DNA of 8,893 bases, taken from Acidobacteria bacterium CG_4_9_14_3_um_filter_49_7. GTDB lineage: Bacteria > Acidobacteriota > Holophagae > Thermotomaculales > Thermotomaculaceae. Below are positions 1 through 5,030 of the stretch, piece by piece (the first letter of the stretch is position 1; every line of letters starts with the position of its first letter). The position numbers and the translations under genes are program-made. The DNA lies in NCBI GenBank assembly GCA_002789615.1, contig PFTO01000151.1:1-8893 (forward strand), written 5' to 3'. Below the pieces are notes generated by a model. That model was not told the DNA's origin. It searched no databases and saw only the letters and a list, made by a program, of their open reading frames with translations.

Positions 1-1258
1 CGGGTGTATCTCTTGAGATCTCATGGACAAGATTCATGGCAGTCATGTTTACGAGCTTCCTGTCTGACATGTCCGGGTATCCCAATACTTTTTCATGGAT
101 GTGGAAGGGAGAAACATCGTTGAGACCCATGGAATCCACTGCGGTCTGGAGAATATCGTCCATTGGAATTCCAGCCGATTTCCCCTGTTTTTCAAGGTAA
201 TAGACTCCGGACTGAAGCAGTGCATCAAAGGGTATCAGGCCCACGATCTCGCTCCCGGTCACGATAATGCCGCGCTCAGAAGCCAATTTCCTTGCCGCTT
301 CCAGCACGAGGTGGGGTGGGGTAATCTTGTAATTGGTTAAATTGATGGAAATCTGGACCCGATGATATTCGTCCACATACCAGCCGATTGCCTTGCAGTT
401 TTTGAACAGTCCCGGCTTAATAACTGATTGTCCTGCCAGTTTTGTGATACTCATCCCATGTTCGTCCAGGATGGCGGGGAGGTCATAGTCGTGCTCACGC
501 TTACAGTGGGTAAACAGTTCTTCAGGGGTTTCTGCGATAAAATCGCAGGTTCCGCAGAAAAACTCGTTTTCCTTGTGTTTCACGAGGGTTCCATTTGTAT
601 AAAAAGGGTGAATATTGCCCATGCGCCTTGGGCGGCCTTTTTCCCGCAGCTCCAGTGCAATATCCGTTGCGAACTTCTTTTCCCGTGTGTTGAGAGTAAC
701 ATTGTAGGCGATCAGGAATTCCCGAACGCCGATAGCAGTAGCACCGGAGCGTTCATTGAACCGCGCCGGGCCGAAATCAGGTGCCCATTCCGGGGTCTGA
801 AGTTTCTCAGCCAAACCTTCATATTCACCTTTTCGAATCGTGGCAAGGTTTCTTCTTTCCGGTTTTGTGGCAGCATATTCATACAGATAAATCGGTATAT
901 CCAAATCTTCACCTACTCGTTTCCCCAGCTTCTTTGCAATTTCAACACACTCTCCCATGCTGATATTGGAAACTGGAATAAACGGGCAGACATCCGTAGC
1001 ACCCATTCGGGGATGAGCACCGGAATGTCTGGACATATCAATGAGTTCCGATGCTTTCTTAATGGCACGAAAGGCAGCTTCCACTATCGTATCCGGTTCT
1101 CCGACAAAAGTAAAAACGGTTCGGTTGGTATCCGCGCCCGGGTCCACGTCCAGAAGTTGAACATTGTCAACGGAACGAATCACATTCGCAATCTGATCCA
1201 GGATGTTCTGGTCTCTTCCCTCGGAAAAATTAGGTACGCATTCCACAATCTGTTTCAT
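1..1258 (-). CDS. ftcD: Glutamate formimidoyltransferase / formimidoyl-THF cyclodeaminase (FtcD), partial at 3' end
   Basis: This enzyme moves the formimino group from formiminoglutamate (or a similar formimino-amino acid) to tetrahydrofolate; the cyclodeaminase half then makes methenyl-THF and ammonia. The start at 1258 has GGAGG four bases upstream. 419 residues are visible and the gene runs off the left edge. Residues 1-10 (MKQIVECVPN, then FSEG) and the stretch SRHSGAHPRMGATDVCPF match the formiminotransferase N-subdomain; His82 aligns with the catalytic His82 of mammalian FTCD. The C-subdomain follows (KAIGWYVDEY, VQISINLTNY, GSEIVGLIPFDALL). The last residues, KLVNM...LVHEISRDTP, match the beginning of the cyclodeaminase domain, which normally continues into an APGGGS motif, so I infer a bifunctional protein. 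Odd: about 65 extra residues between REKGR and KAIGWY, carrying a C2H2-type motif (C235, C238, H251, H256). It lies downstream of the dihydropyrimidinase on the same strand. Confidence 0.93.
   Translation of the reverse strand, partial: MKQIVECVPNFSEGRDQNILDQIANVIRSVDNVQLLDVDPGADTNRTVFTFVGEPDTIVEAAFRAIKKASELIDMSRHSGAHPRMGATDVCPFIPVSNISMGECVEIAKKLGKRVGEDLDIPIYLYEYAATKPERRNLATIRKGEYEGLAEKLQTPEWAPDFGPARFNERSGATAIGVREFLIAYNVTLNTREKKFATDIALELREKGRPRRMGNIHPFYTNGTLVKHKENEFFCGTCDFIAETPEELFTHCKREHDYDLPAILDEHGMSITKLAGQSVIKPGLFKNCKAIGWYVDEYHRVQISINLTNYKITPPHLVLEAARKLASERGIIVTGSEIVGLIPFDALLQSGVYYLEKQGKSAGIPMDDILQTAVDSMGLNDVSPFHIHEKVLGYPDMSDRKLVNMTAMNLVHEISRDTP
491..556 (-). other. C2H2 zinc-finger-like motif inside FtcD insertion
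   Basis: Residues 235-256 of the FtcD read C-G-T-C, then 12 residues, H251, four residues, H256. This is C-X2-C-X12-H-X4-H, with an aromatic two residues before the first Cys position (FFC) and a Leu three residues before the first His, as in classical zinc fingers. The conserved mid-loop Phe is replaced by Ala. It lies in a segment absent from mammalian FTCD, as far as I can recall that sequence. Zinc binding is inferred from the pattern only. Confidence 0.6.
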
Positions 1259-1287
1259 ATTGCCTCCATCCGGCCCAATTCGAATCC

Positions 1288-1316
1288 AACATACCAGAAG
1301 ATTTAGAGAAAGTCAC
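1288..1316 (-). promoter_or_regulatory. Possible weak promoter for ftcD
   Basis: On the minus strand GTGACT (1316-1311) and TATGTT (1293-1288) are separated by 17 bases, each matching the sigma70 boxes at four of six positions. Transcription would begin near 1281, about 22 bases before the ftcD start codon. The match is modest, and read-through from the upstream dihydropyrimidinase gene is equally possible, since no terminator is visible between the two genes. Confidence 0.28.
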
Positions 1317-1412
1317 GCCCGCAGAAAATGAAATATTCCGGGAGAGAGGTGGCCGGTGTAAGACGGGAGGGTCAAAAGAGAGAACAAAATGAACAGGGTA
1401 GAGGGAAGCATG

Positions 1413-1426
1413 TTCTCACCTGAGAA
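1413..1426. repeat. Short palindrome between hydantoinase and ftcD genes
   Basis: TTCTCA-CC-TGAGAA is a perfect 6-bp inverted repeat with a 2-base centre. It lies just downstream of the dihydropyrimidinase stop codon and about 155 bases before ftcD. The loop is too short for a good RNA hairpin and no T-run follows on either strand, so it is not a terminator. It could be an operator-like site or chance. The rest of the 190-base gap shows nothing else I can support. Confidence 0.25.
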
Positions 1427-1448
1427 TACGTCTGAGCTTTCCTGCTGT

Positions 1449-2837
1449 TTAGCATCCTTCCGGGGCAGTACGGGTGAGATATTGGCCGGAACCTGGACAT
1501 CCCAGATACTGACTGCTTTTGATGACGGGAATTCCGCGAAGAAAGACGCTTTCTACTTTTCCTGTGATAGAAATGCCTTCGTAGGTGTTGTAATCCACGT
1601 TCATATGCCGGGTCCTGGCTGAAATAGTATGGGTCTTTTCCGGGTCAAAAATGACAATATCCCCATCGCTTCCGGGGACAATATCCCCTTTTGAGGGATA
1701 GATTCCATAGCGCTTGGCCGGGGCCGTGCAACAGCGGTCCACCCATTGATTAAGGGAGATACGGTCTTGTTTTACGCCAAAATGGTAGAGGATCTCCACC
1801 CTGTCCTCAATCCCCGGCGCACCGTTTGGAATCCTGTCAAATCTGTCCTTTCGCAGTGTTTTCTGCTTTTCAAAAGAGAATGGACAGTGGTCAGTTCCCA
1901 CAGTATCCAGTGTTCCTTCGGCGAGTCCCTTCCACAGGGCGTTCCGGTCGTGGATTTTCCGAAGGGGAGGGGAGAGCACCCATTTTGCCGCTTCAAATCC
2001 CGGTAAGTCGTATCTGTCATCTGCCAGGATCAGATACTGGGGGCAGGTTTCGGCGAAGAGGTGAACGCCCCGTTTCTTTGCTTCCGCAATGGCCTGGACG
2101 GATTCTTCACAGGTAATATGAACCAGATTCAGGTTGCCTCCGGTTTGTTCAGCCAGTCGGATGGCGCGTTCCACGGCTTCCACCTCTGCTTCACGGGGGT
2201 GTGCGAGGGCATGAAATTGCGGCGATTTCTTCCCTTCAGAAAGAAGGCGGTTGGTGGCCTCTTCCACCATATCCCCGTTTTCCGCATGGAGATTCACCAG
2301 AAAGCCGTATCTGCGGGATAGCTTCATCAATCGAACAAAGGCCTCGTCACTGATCATCAATCGTCCCTTGTAAGCGAAAAAACACTTGAAACTGCTGACT
2401 CCAGCATCAAGAAGTCCGGGAATTTCCTTTAAGAAATCTTCTCTGGGGTCTGAAATTGTCATGTGGAAACCGTAATCGCAGACCGCCTGATCTTTCGCAC
2501 GAATCTGCCAGTCATTCAGCGTCTTATTAAGGGATTCTCCTATCACCTGATTTGCATAATCGATAATGCTGGTTGTCCCTCCGAAAAGTGCCGCCCGTGT
2601 TCCGGTGAAGTAGCTGTCACTGGAATGAGTTTCTCCAAGCGGCATTTCAATATGGGTATGTCCGTCAATAGCTCCGGGAAGCACCAGTTTCCCTGTGGCA
2701 TCAATCACCTCAGCATCCGGGAATTGTGTCCTGATATTTGCTCCCACACTGTGGATCAGCCCGTCTTCGAGAAACACATCCCCTCGAAATGAATCTGTAC
2801 AAGTAACAACTGTTCCGTTTTGAATCAGGAGCTTCAT
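1449..2837 (-). CDS. hydA: Dihydropyrimidinase / D-hydantoinase family amidohydrolase
   Basis: A cytosolic binuclear-metal cyclic amidohydrolase of 462 residues, the usual family length. The family opens dihydrouracil, dihydrothymine or 5-substituted hydantoins to N-carbamoyl amino acids. The metal set is complete: H60 and H62 (GAIDGHTH), the lysine that becomes carboxylated, K151 (SSFKCFFAYKG), H184 (LHAEN), H240 (LVHIT) and D316 (GTDHCPFS). The family signatures FTGTRAALFGGTTSIIDYA, VLSPPLR, IPNGAPGIEDR and KGDIVPGSDGDIVIFDPE are all present. The start at 2837 is chosen because GGAGG lies five bases upstream; an in-frame ATG 72 bases further up lacks such a site and would add a non-family leader. 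Its promoter, a 33-bp inverted repeat and the divergent gene group lie upstream; ftcD lies downstream. Exact substrate cannot be read from the sequence: dihydropyrimidine, hydantoin and a purine-derived ureide are all possible. Confidence 0.93.
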   Translation of the reverse strand: MKLLIQNGTVVTCTDSFRGDVFLEDGLIHSVGANIRTQFPDAEVIDATGKLVLPGAIDGHTHIEMPLGETHSSDSYFTGTRAALFGGTTSIIDYANQVIGESLNKTLNDWQIRAKDQAVCDYGFHMTISDPREDFLKEIPGLLDAGVSSFKCFFAYKGRLMISDEAFVRLMKLSRRYGFLVNLHAENGDMVEEATNRLLSEGKKSPQFHALAHPREAEVEAVERAIRLAEQTGGNLNLVHITCEESVQAIAEAKKRGVHLFAETCPQYLILADDRYDLPGFEAAKWVLSPPLRKIHDRNALWKGLAEGTLDTVGTDHCPFSFEKQKTLRKDRFDRIPNGAPGIEDRVEILYHFGVKQDRISLNQWVDRCCTAPAKRYGIYPSKGDIVPGSDGDIVIFDPEKTHTISARTRHMNVDYNTYEGISITGKVESVFLRGIPVIKSSQYLGCPGSGQYLTRTAPEGC

Positions 2838-2847
2838 TATATCCTCC

Positions 2848-2880
2848 GTCTTTTCTTGATGGTACCACATAAGAAAAGAC
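2848..2880. promoter_or_regulatory. Perfect 10-bp inverted repeat in hydantoinase leader (operator or RNA hairpin)
   Basis: GTCTTTTCTT at 2848-2857 is the exact reverse complement of AAGAAAAGAC at 2871-2880; the 13-base spacer itself contains the palindrome TGGTACCA (2860-2867). In the minus-strand mRNA the 3' arm ends directly against the GGAGG ribosome binding site (2847-2843). Either a dimeric regulator binds this DNA downstream of the transcription start, or the RNA hairpin modulates access to the ribosome binding site. No T-run follows, so it is not a terminator. Confidence 0.55.
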
Positions 2881-2895
2881 AAGGTTGGACAAGGT
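2878..2895. repeat. Tandem GACAAGGT repeat with 10-bp period
   Basis: GACAAGGT occurs at 2878-2885 and again at 2888-2895, exactly one helical turn apart, overlapping the edge of the 10-bp inverted repeat and lying just downstream of the predicted hydantoinase transcription start. The spacing suits side-by-side protein binding on one DNA face, but two short copies could also be chance. Confidence 0.35.
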
Positions 2896-2909
2896 AAAGG
2901 TTGAAACAT

Positions 2910-2937
2910 ATTGTAGGGGATTTTGCCTTGACCGCAA
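2910..2937 (-). promoter_or_regulatory. Probable sigma70 promoter for the hydantoinase gene
   Basis: Minus strand: TTGCGG (2937-2932), 16 bases, TACAAT (2915-2910, five of six to consensus). Transcription would start near 2903, giving a leader of about 65 bases that contains the tandem and inverted repeats. The -35 box overlaps that of the divergent plus-strand promoter. Confidence 0.5.
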
Positions 2938-2956
2938 AAAACGGAAGGGATAAAAT
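2928..2956 (+). promoter_or_regulatory. Probable sigma70 promoter for the small membrane protein / cupin group
   Basis: TTGACC (2928-2933), an ideal 17-base spacer, then TAAAAT (2951-2956); five of six matches in each box. Transcription would begin near 2963, leaving a leader of about 145 bases before the first convincing gene. It is the best promoter match I see in the window and overlaps the opposing promoter by two bases. Confidence 0.6.
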
Positions 2957-2962
2957 ATCTTC

Positions 2963-3108
2963 AAGCAGAGTAAAGAGATGCATTTCCGTAATGGAAACAG
3001 TCAGTTAATAATATGTCAGGTGTTTGCTTGGTTTCTGTGGTCCTGTGAAACCGCCTTTCAGGTAGCAGAAAGCCTGATTTTCAAACTCATAGCCAAATGG
3101 AGGATGGC
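2963..3108 (+). other. Long leader with possible hairpins upstream of small membrane protein gene
   Basis: About 145 bases between the predicted transcription start and the gene at 3109. It contains GGTTTC/GAAACC (3030-3035 with 3047-3052), then two mutually exclusive short pairings, CTTTC/GAAAG (3055-3059 with 3068-3072) and TCAGG/CCTGA (3058-3062 with 3073-3077). A 48-codon frame (2978-3124) also crosses it but has only a weak ribosome binding site (AAAGAG one to two bases away) and runs into the next gene out of frame. I recognise no known riboswitch. Confidence 0.3.
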
Positions 3109-3249
3109 ATGGAAAAAGCTTTAATAGCAACTCAATTATTGTTTTATCTTTTGGGTGGTTTAGGAATTTCCTTTCTGGGAATTGGTATGCTCTGGTTTGT
3201 GTCGGTCTATAAGGAAAAGAAGAAGTCACTTCCCAGGCTTTCAGCGTGA
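3109..3249 (+). CDS. Small single-pass membrane protein (46 residues), unknown function
   Basis: A 46-codon gene starting MEKALIATQL and ending in SLPRLSA. GGAGG (3099-3103) sits five bases before the ATG at 3109, a strong ribosome binding site; an in-frame ATG at 3097 overlaps that site and is unlikely to be used. Residues about 8-34 form one hydrophobic helix rich in Gly (G16, G17, G19, G24, G26), a pattern often seen where membrane helices pack together. It is followed by the basic stretch KEKKK, so by the positive-inside rule the C-terminus should be cytoplasmic. The gene is noticeably AT-rich and uses many TTA/TTG Leu codons compared with its neighbours. It is first in a plus-strand group with a larger membrane protein and a cupin. 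The DNA of its 3' third recurs, degraded, downstream at 4314. No family recognised. Confidence 0.65.
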   Translation: MEKALIATQLLFYLLGGLGISFLGIGMLWFVSVYKEKKKSLPRLSA

Positions 3250-3332
3250 CCGGGTCTCTAATTTAATCAAATGTAAGGAGCCAGGGTAAGTTGTGCGTTA
3301 CACCTGATGATAGAAAGTGGAGATGGCTGACT
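3181..3332 (+). repeat. Imperfect direct repeat, copy A
   Basis: From ATTGGTATG to TGGAGATGGCTGACT this stretch aligns with 4314-4468 at roughly 70-75% identity by eye with a few short gaps. Shared blocks include AAAAG.AGAAGT, GCTTTC, TGACCGGG, ATTTAAT, AAGGAG and TGGAGATGGCT. Copy A covers the 3' third of the intact small membrane gene, its stop codon, and a ribosome binding site plus a short cupin-like gene start. Confidence 0.75.
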
Positions 3333-3359
3333 ACTAAACAACGATGGAAAGACTTTTAG
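3291..3359 (+). pseudogene. Short frame resembling the cupin gene's 5' end (leftover or tiny peptide)
   Basis: A 22-codon frame from TTG at 3291 to TAG at 3357, with AAGGAG ten bases upstream. Its residues VTPDDRKWRWLT match VTSRDNKWRWLT at the start of the cupin gene at 4433 in nine of twelve positions, then the two diverge. At the position equivalent to the cupin's GTG start it has GTT, so the natural start is lost, and a stop follows soon after. Simplest reading: a truncated copy of the cupin gene start. The five base differences within the nine identical codons are all silent third-position changes, which leaves open a real short peptide. Confidence 0.4.
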
Positions 3360-3382
3360 CCATTTCCCTATGATGGGAATGG
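3360..3382 (+). other. Hairpin just upstream of the larger membrane protein gene
   Basis: CCATTTCCC (3360-3368) pairs with GGGAATGG (3375-3382) as an 8-bp stem with one bulged T and a six-base loop, beginning right after the stop codon of the short Trp-containing frame. No T-run follows, so it is not a terminator. It overlaps the only ribosome-binding-like GGGG for the alternative start at 3392, favouring the start at 3422. Confidence 0.3.
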
Positions 3383-3421
3383 GGCTTCGAAATGCTCGGA
3401 AATCACGAACGGGAGTCCAGA

Positions 3422-4321
3422 ATGAAAGCAGCAAGAAGACAAAAGATAATTAGATCATCCATTGGGGCCCTTGTGGCAATATTTCTGTTCTTTTCTCCCG
3501 GATTAAGGCTGCCCGTTTTGGACAGCACGACTGACGGTTACTTTCGCGAGGCATTAACCAAAGCTGCTGTTACGTATGCAACCTGCCGGATTATCAATGC
3601 TTCTGTTTCAATTGTAAAGGATTCAAGCGTAAATCTGGAACCGGCGGGAGTCGGTGTTACATTGGCCGTAGGGCAGGTCCTGGATCCGATTGATGACATG
3701 GCTGAACGCGTCTCTGATGTGGTTGTGACGGCGATAACGTCATTGGGAGTCCAGAAACTGGCGTATGAGATTGGGGTATCACTTGCGCCACCGATACTTG
3801 CGATATTTCTCCTTATCCTGTCTGTCCTGATCTGGTTCGAAAACGAAGAACTGGCCACACTTCAAAAAACCATAATCAGGTTCATTCTGTTGCTTCTAAT
3901 CGCCAGATTTGCACTTCCAATATCTGCTCTTACCAATAATTACATTCAGAAAAACTTTTTCGAAGGCCAGATAACGAGTGCATATAAAGAACTGGCGGTG
4001 GGGTCTGCGGCACTTGACAAATTGACGAAAATTTCACTCCCGGAGAGTGATGGCATGTTGGGAACCCTCAAGAATAACGCGTCATTCATACAGCGCAAAT
4101 CTGTGGAGTTCAAAGATGCCATCATTACCACAGTCCACAACGCGGGAAATATCATAGAAAACCTTCTGAAAATAATATTTCTGTATGTGGGAGTGATTCT
4201 TATTCAAGTTATTGCTCTGCCGATACTTGTATTCTGGTTGCTTGTCAAACTCGCGAACAACTTATTTGATACGAACGCCCCGGTCATTATCAGTTCCACA
4301 AAGCGGAACAATGATTGGTGA
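3422..4321 (+). CDS. Multi-pass membrane protein of unknown function (299 residues)
   Basis: I do not recognise a named family. The start at 3422 is preferred because GGGAG (3411-3415) lies six bases upstream; an in-frame ATG at 3392 would add ten residues and has weaker support. Numbering from 3422: a basic N-terminus (KAARRQK) and a hydrophobic segment at about 13-31, either an uncleaved anchor or a signal sequence; a soluble stretch containing PAGVGVTLAVGQVLDPIDDMAERVSD and TSLGVQK, with the look of a conserved block; two helices at about 120-139 and 150-171; a loop of about 75 residues with a possible amphipathic region; and a long hydrophobic segment at about 249-279, ending KRNNDW. About four membrane spans in total. 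The gene lies almost exactly between the two copies of the direct repeat, its stop codon falling in the first bases of copy B, so it may have entered this locus as a unit. No catalytic motif is evident. Confidence 0.85.
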   Translation: MKAARRQKIIRSSIGALVAIFLFFSPGLRLPVLDSTTDGYFREALTKAAVTYATCRIINASVSIVKDSSVNLEPAGVGVTLAVGQVLDPIDDMAERVSDVVVTAITSLGVQKLAYEIGVSLAPPILAIFLLILSVLIWFENEELATLQKTIIRFILLLLIARFALPISALTNNYIQKNFFEGQITSAYKELAVGSAALDKLTKISLPESDGMLGTLKNNASFIQRKSVEFKDAIITTVHNAGNIIENLLKIIFLYVGVILIQVIALPILVFWLLVKLANNLFDTNAPVIISSTKRNNDW

Positions 4322-4468
4322 TATGCAGGCTTTGTATTGGTATATGATGAAAAGTAGAAGTAGTATCGCAAGCTTTCTGTATGACCGGGATCTTGATTTA
4401 ATTACATGTCATGCGGTTAGAAGGAGTTGCCCGTGACCTCCCGTGACAATAAATGGAGATGGCTAACT
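4314..4468 (+). repeat. Imperfect direct repeat, copy B
   Basis: Counterpart of 3181-3332. It starts at the last codons of the 299-residue membrane protein (ATTGGT), runs through a degraded, frame-shifted version of the small membrane gene's tail, and ends in the intact cupin start (TGGAGATGGCTAACT at 4454-4468). Relative to copy A it has several short indels, including about ten extra bases (4410-4420) before AAGGAG and six fewer after it. Confidence 0.75.
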
Positions 4469-4825
4469 GCTCTATTCCCCTCGTTTAGACACAGCATCCG
4501 AAATCCGGTGACAAAAGTAATCGAACTCGATCTCCTGGCGACAGATTATGTGCGAATATTGGGTGGATCTCCTGAAACGGTTACGATGAGATCCGGATCT
4601 GTTGTTCTGCTGCCATCAAAGGACGTGGGTAAACACACTACCGGAAACAACGAGGAGGCTTTAGTTGTCTTTGCGGGTACCGGGGAACTGAGATTGCCCG
4701 GCGGGACGCACCTGAAGCTCAAGCCGCATGTCGTTGCATACTGTCCGCCCGATACGGAACACAATATTGTCAACACCGGAACTGAGCCCCTGAGGTATGT
4801 CTATATAGTTGCGAAGGCTCGCTGA
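4433..4825 (+). CDS. Cupin-domain protein (130 residues)
   Basis: A small single-domain cupin, a beta-barrel fold usually holding one metal ion; function here is unknown. Motif 1 reads GKHTTGNNEEALVVFAGTGE, giving candidate ligands H68 and E74, with Thr where many cupins have a second His. Motif 2 reads PPDTEHNIVNTG, giving H110. The closing strand RYVYIVAKAR is typical. The GTG at 4433 is chosen because AAGGAG ends six bases before it; the TTG at 4427 abuts that site. An in-frame GTG at 4508 (V26), beginning TKVIELDLL, would give a more family-typical N-terminus but lacks a ribosome binding site. The first 25 residues, containing KWRWLT, are thus an unusual extension, and their first part is duplicated at 3291. 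It is the last gene before a terminator. Without a recognisable enzyme motif it could be a small metabolite-binding protein or an isomerase/dioxygenase-like enzyme. Confidence 0.85.
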   Translation: MTSRDNKWRWLTALFPSFRHSIRNPVTKVIELDLLATDYVRILGGSPETVTMRSGSVVLLPSKDVGKHTTGNNEEALVVFAGTGELRLPGGTHLKLKPHVVAYCPPDTEHNIVNTGTEPLRYVYIVAKAR

Positions 4826-4871
4826 GAGGAAAAAGCAGGGCCAAGCTTAAGTCGAACTCTAAGTTTGAGTG

Positions 4872-4895
4872 AAGAACGGGAACTCCCGTCTTTTT
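4872..4895 (+). terminator. Rho-independent terminator after the cupin gene
   Basis: AAGAACGGG pairs with CCCGTCTT (8-bp stem, one bulged A, AACT tetraloop), and the 3' arm runs into a T5 tract (4891-4895). It lies 47 bases after the cupin stop codon and separates this group from ileS. An 8-base outer complement (GGAAAAAG at 4828 with CTTTTTCC at 4890) brackets the hairpin and could compete with it. Confidence 0.7.
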
Positions 4896-4986
4896 CCGCC
4901 GCCCACGGCCACGCCCCACTCGCTACGTCCTCCCGCACTCACTTGTACTTTCACTCGCACTAACCGCGTGCATACGCCGTTCGATG

Positions 4987-4995
4987 TGATACAAT
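4987..4995 (+). promoter_or_regulatory. Extended -10 promoter for the ileS operon
   Basis: TGATACAAT is an extended -10 element (TGN followed by TACAAT). No good -35 box is placed upstream; GTGCAT at 4968 is weak. Transcription would start near 5001, giving a leader of about 30 bases, too short for a T-box. The 4896-4986 stretch is GC-rich at first and otherwise holds nothing I recognise. Confidence 0.5.
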
Positions 4996-5030
4996 TCTGC
5001 TTTGTTTAAGGACGACGTGGAGGTTGTTGT

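Noticed and set aside
428..1306. 292-codon open frame on the plus strand antisense to ftcD
   Set aside because: The minus strand encodes a clear FtcD with conserved motifs throughout; the plus-strand translation has no recognisable domain and is rich in Cys, His and Phe, as expected of an antisense shadow.
1298..1448. Possible terminator between hydantoinase and ftcD genes
   Set aside because: The only inverted repeat (1413-1426) has a two-base centre and no following T-run in the direction of transcription.
2978..3124. 48-codon frame in the leader (begins MHFRNGNSQL), overlapping the small membrane gene start
   Set aside because: Its ribosome binding site is weak and badly spaced, it overlaps the well-supported 3109 start in another frame, and it resembles nothing. 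Kept only as a remark in the leader entry.
3005..3229. 74-codon minus-strand frame antisense to the small membrane gene
   Set aside because: No ribosome binding site and a composition unlike a real gene. The opposite strand has a strong GGAGG site and a clean membrane-helix protein.
4323..4436. 37-codon frame (begins MQALYWYMMK) between the membrane gene and cupin, with a GTGA overlap at the cupin start
   Set aside because: The overlap looks like translational coupling, but the frame lies in the decayed copy of the repeat, has no good ribosome binding site, and its frame is shifted by indels relative to the small membrane gene. Chance is the simpler explanation.
4917..4958. Three CACTC(G/A)-type short repeats upstream of ileS
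   Set aside because: The copies are only 5-7 bases and irregularly spaced (19 and 16 bases). This is not enough to support an iteron or operator array.
4996..5030. Possible T-box leader for ileS
   Set aside because: The predicted leader is about 30 bases and the whole intergenic gap is 205 bases with a terminator for the upstream gene. No T-box sequence or specifier stem is visible.
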